From CAYOWK01 sp964407665 (GTDB lineage Bacteria; Pseudomonadota; Alphaproteobacteria; Caulobacterales; Hyphomonadaceae), in contig CAYOWK010000091.1 in the NCBI GenBank assembly GCA_964407665.1, positions 1 through 6,669 on the forward strand: a stretch of DNA of 6,669 nucleotides, written 5' to 3'. Below, piece by piece: positions 6,313 to 6,669 of this stretch (the stretch's first letter is position 1; every line of letters starts with the position of its first letter). A program made the position numbers and the translations under genes. The notes beneath the pieces were generated by a model. That model made no database searches. It had not been told where the DNA came from and saw nothing but the letters and a program-made list of their open reading frames with translations.

Positions 6313-6518
6313 CCTCATGGTGAGCAGGGCGCGCAGCGCCCGTCCCCTCACCCTGAGGAGCCGCCGACAGGCGGCGTCTCGAAGGGCGAACCACGAGGCG
6401 CGGCGGGCGCGAACTGTTCGCCTCCAATGCAACGCCGCCAGAGTGAACCATCATCCTGTGAGCCCCGCCCTCGTGGTTCGACGGATGGCGTGCTCTCGCA
6501 CGCCTGCTCACCATGAGG
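6313..6518. repeat. 206-base element with nested inverted repeats
   Basis: The ends are a perfect 16-base inverted repeat: CCTCATGGTGAGCAGG (6313-6328) and its complement (6503-6518). Inside lies a perfect 12-base inverted pair, CGAACCACGAGG (6387-6398) and CCTCGTGGTTCG (6469-6480). Small hairpins are also present at 6327-6341, 6346-6358, 6360-6375 and 6487-6504; the last has a seven-pair stem with a TCTC loop. The CTGAGGAGC...GTCTCGAAGG core resembles the palindromic intergenic repeats found widely in alphaproteobacteria. The terminal repeats and lack of coding capacity are also MITE-like. I see no obvious target-site duplication. It sits 39 bases upstream of the methyltransferase start and could affect its transcript. 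Confidence 0.7.
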
Positions 6519-6558
6519 GCTCTCTATCGATTTGTGACGTGAAGCAGTCATTTGCCTC

Positions 6559-6669
6559 CGTTCGGACCGGCCTTCGCCGTCCGTGATGCTGTAGCTCCCC
6601 TCCCGTTAGACAGAGGAGGACGGGGCGCGCGGAACGCACGCCGACTTGTATAAGCTGCCAGCTTGCGCT
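6559..6669 (-). repeat. Structured repeat element, copy B (cut by the window end)
   Basis: Read on the minus strand, this is a diverged second copy of the element at 25-158. It shares AGCGCAAGCTGGCA (the right half of the GCAA hairpin), CGTTCC-CGCGCCCCGTCCTCCT, ACAGCATC and CGGACGGC...GCCGGTCCGAA. The equivalent of H3 (6563-6583) has an identical stem but the loop GAAG instead of TCAC. The equivalent of H2 pairs CCTCCT (6619-6614) with GGGAGG (6604-6599), so one A-T pair has become a G-T wobble. The left half of the long H1 stem would lie beyond the window. The copy points toward the methyltransferase operon, separated from it by the nested-repeat element. Homology ends near 6555. Confidence 0.6.

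Noticed and set aside
6348..6551. Minus-strand 67-codon frame as a real gene
   Set aside because: Despite a nearby GGAGG, most of it is translated nested-repeat sequence of low complexity.
5114..6586. Long plus-strand open frame of 490 codons across the methyltransferase gene
   Set aside because: It is antisense to a gene with all C5-methyltransferase motifs and has the Ala/Arg/Gly-rich composition typical of GC-rich shadow frames.

Overview
The window looks like a high-GC alphaproteobacterial chromosome segment. GC-rich third positions, dense gene packing, a small OmpA-type glycine-zipper lipoprotein and a palindromic intergenic repeat of a type common in this class all fit, and the style resembles Caulobacterales/Maricaulales. 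This placement is an impression from gene content, not the result of a search.

Left part, plus strand: a hairpin-rich leader (about 25-217) precedes a soluble methyl-accepting chemotaxis protein with a C-terminal zinc-binding CZB domain (290-1696). A short spacer with a strong hairpin follows, then a small exported SRPBCC/START-like protein (1762-2298). Middle: a well-formed intrinsic terminator (2313-2340) serves a minus-strand OmpA-family lipoprotein (2370-3014). It is divergent, across about 300 bases, from a plus-strand lipoprotein of the GxEPxW/COG3650-like type (3318-4205).

Right part, minus strand: three genes are packed as an operon. A C5-cytosine DNA methyltransferase comes first (6274-5102), then a Vsr mismatch endonuclease (5084-4659), then an unrecognised 149-residue protein (4656-4207) starting 2 bases after the vsr stop. 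Methylation of cytosine creates T:G mismatches on deamination, and Vsr nicks them. No restriction nuclease is visible, so this looks like a solitary methyltransferase plus repair partner. The operon meets the COG3650-like gene tail to tail with one base between the stop codons.

The most unusual structure lies at the two ends of the window. Bases about 25-158 (plus) and 6559-6669 (minus) are two diverged copies of the same GC-rich element in inverted orientation. Stems are preserved while loops differ, including a GCAA-capped hairpin, a CCTCCT hairpin and a CGGAC-type hairpin. Each copy points toward the neighbouring gene block (chemoreceptor on the left, methyltransferase operon on the right). 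I do not recognise the family. A leader RNA, a small RNA or a non-autonomous mobile repeat are all possible. Between the right copy and the methyltransferase sits a separate 206-base element with nested inverted repeats.
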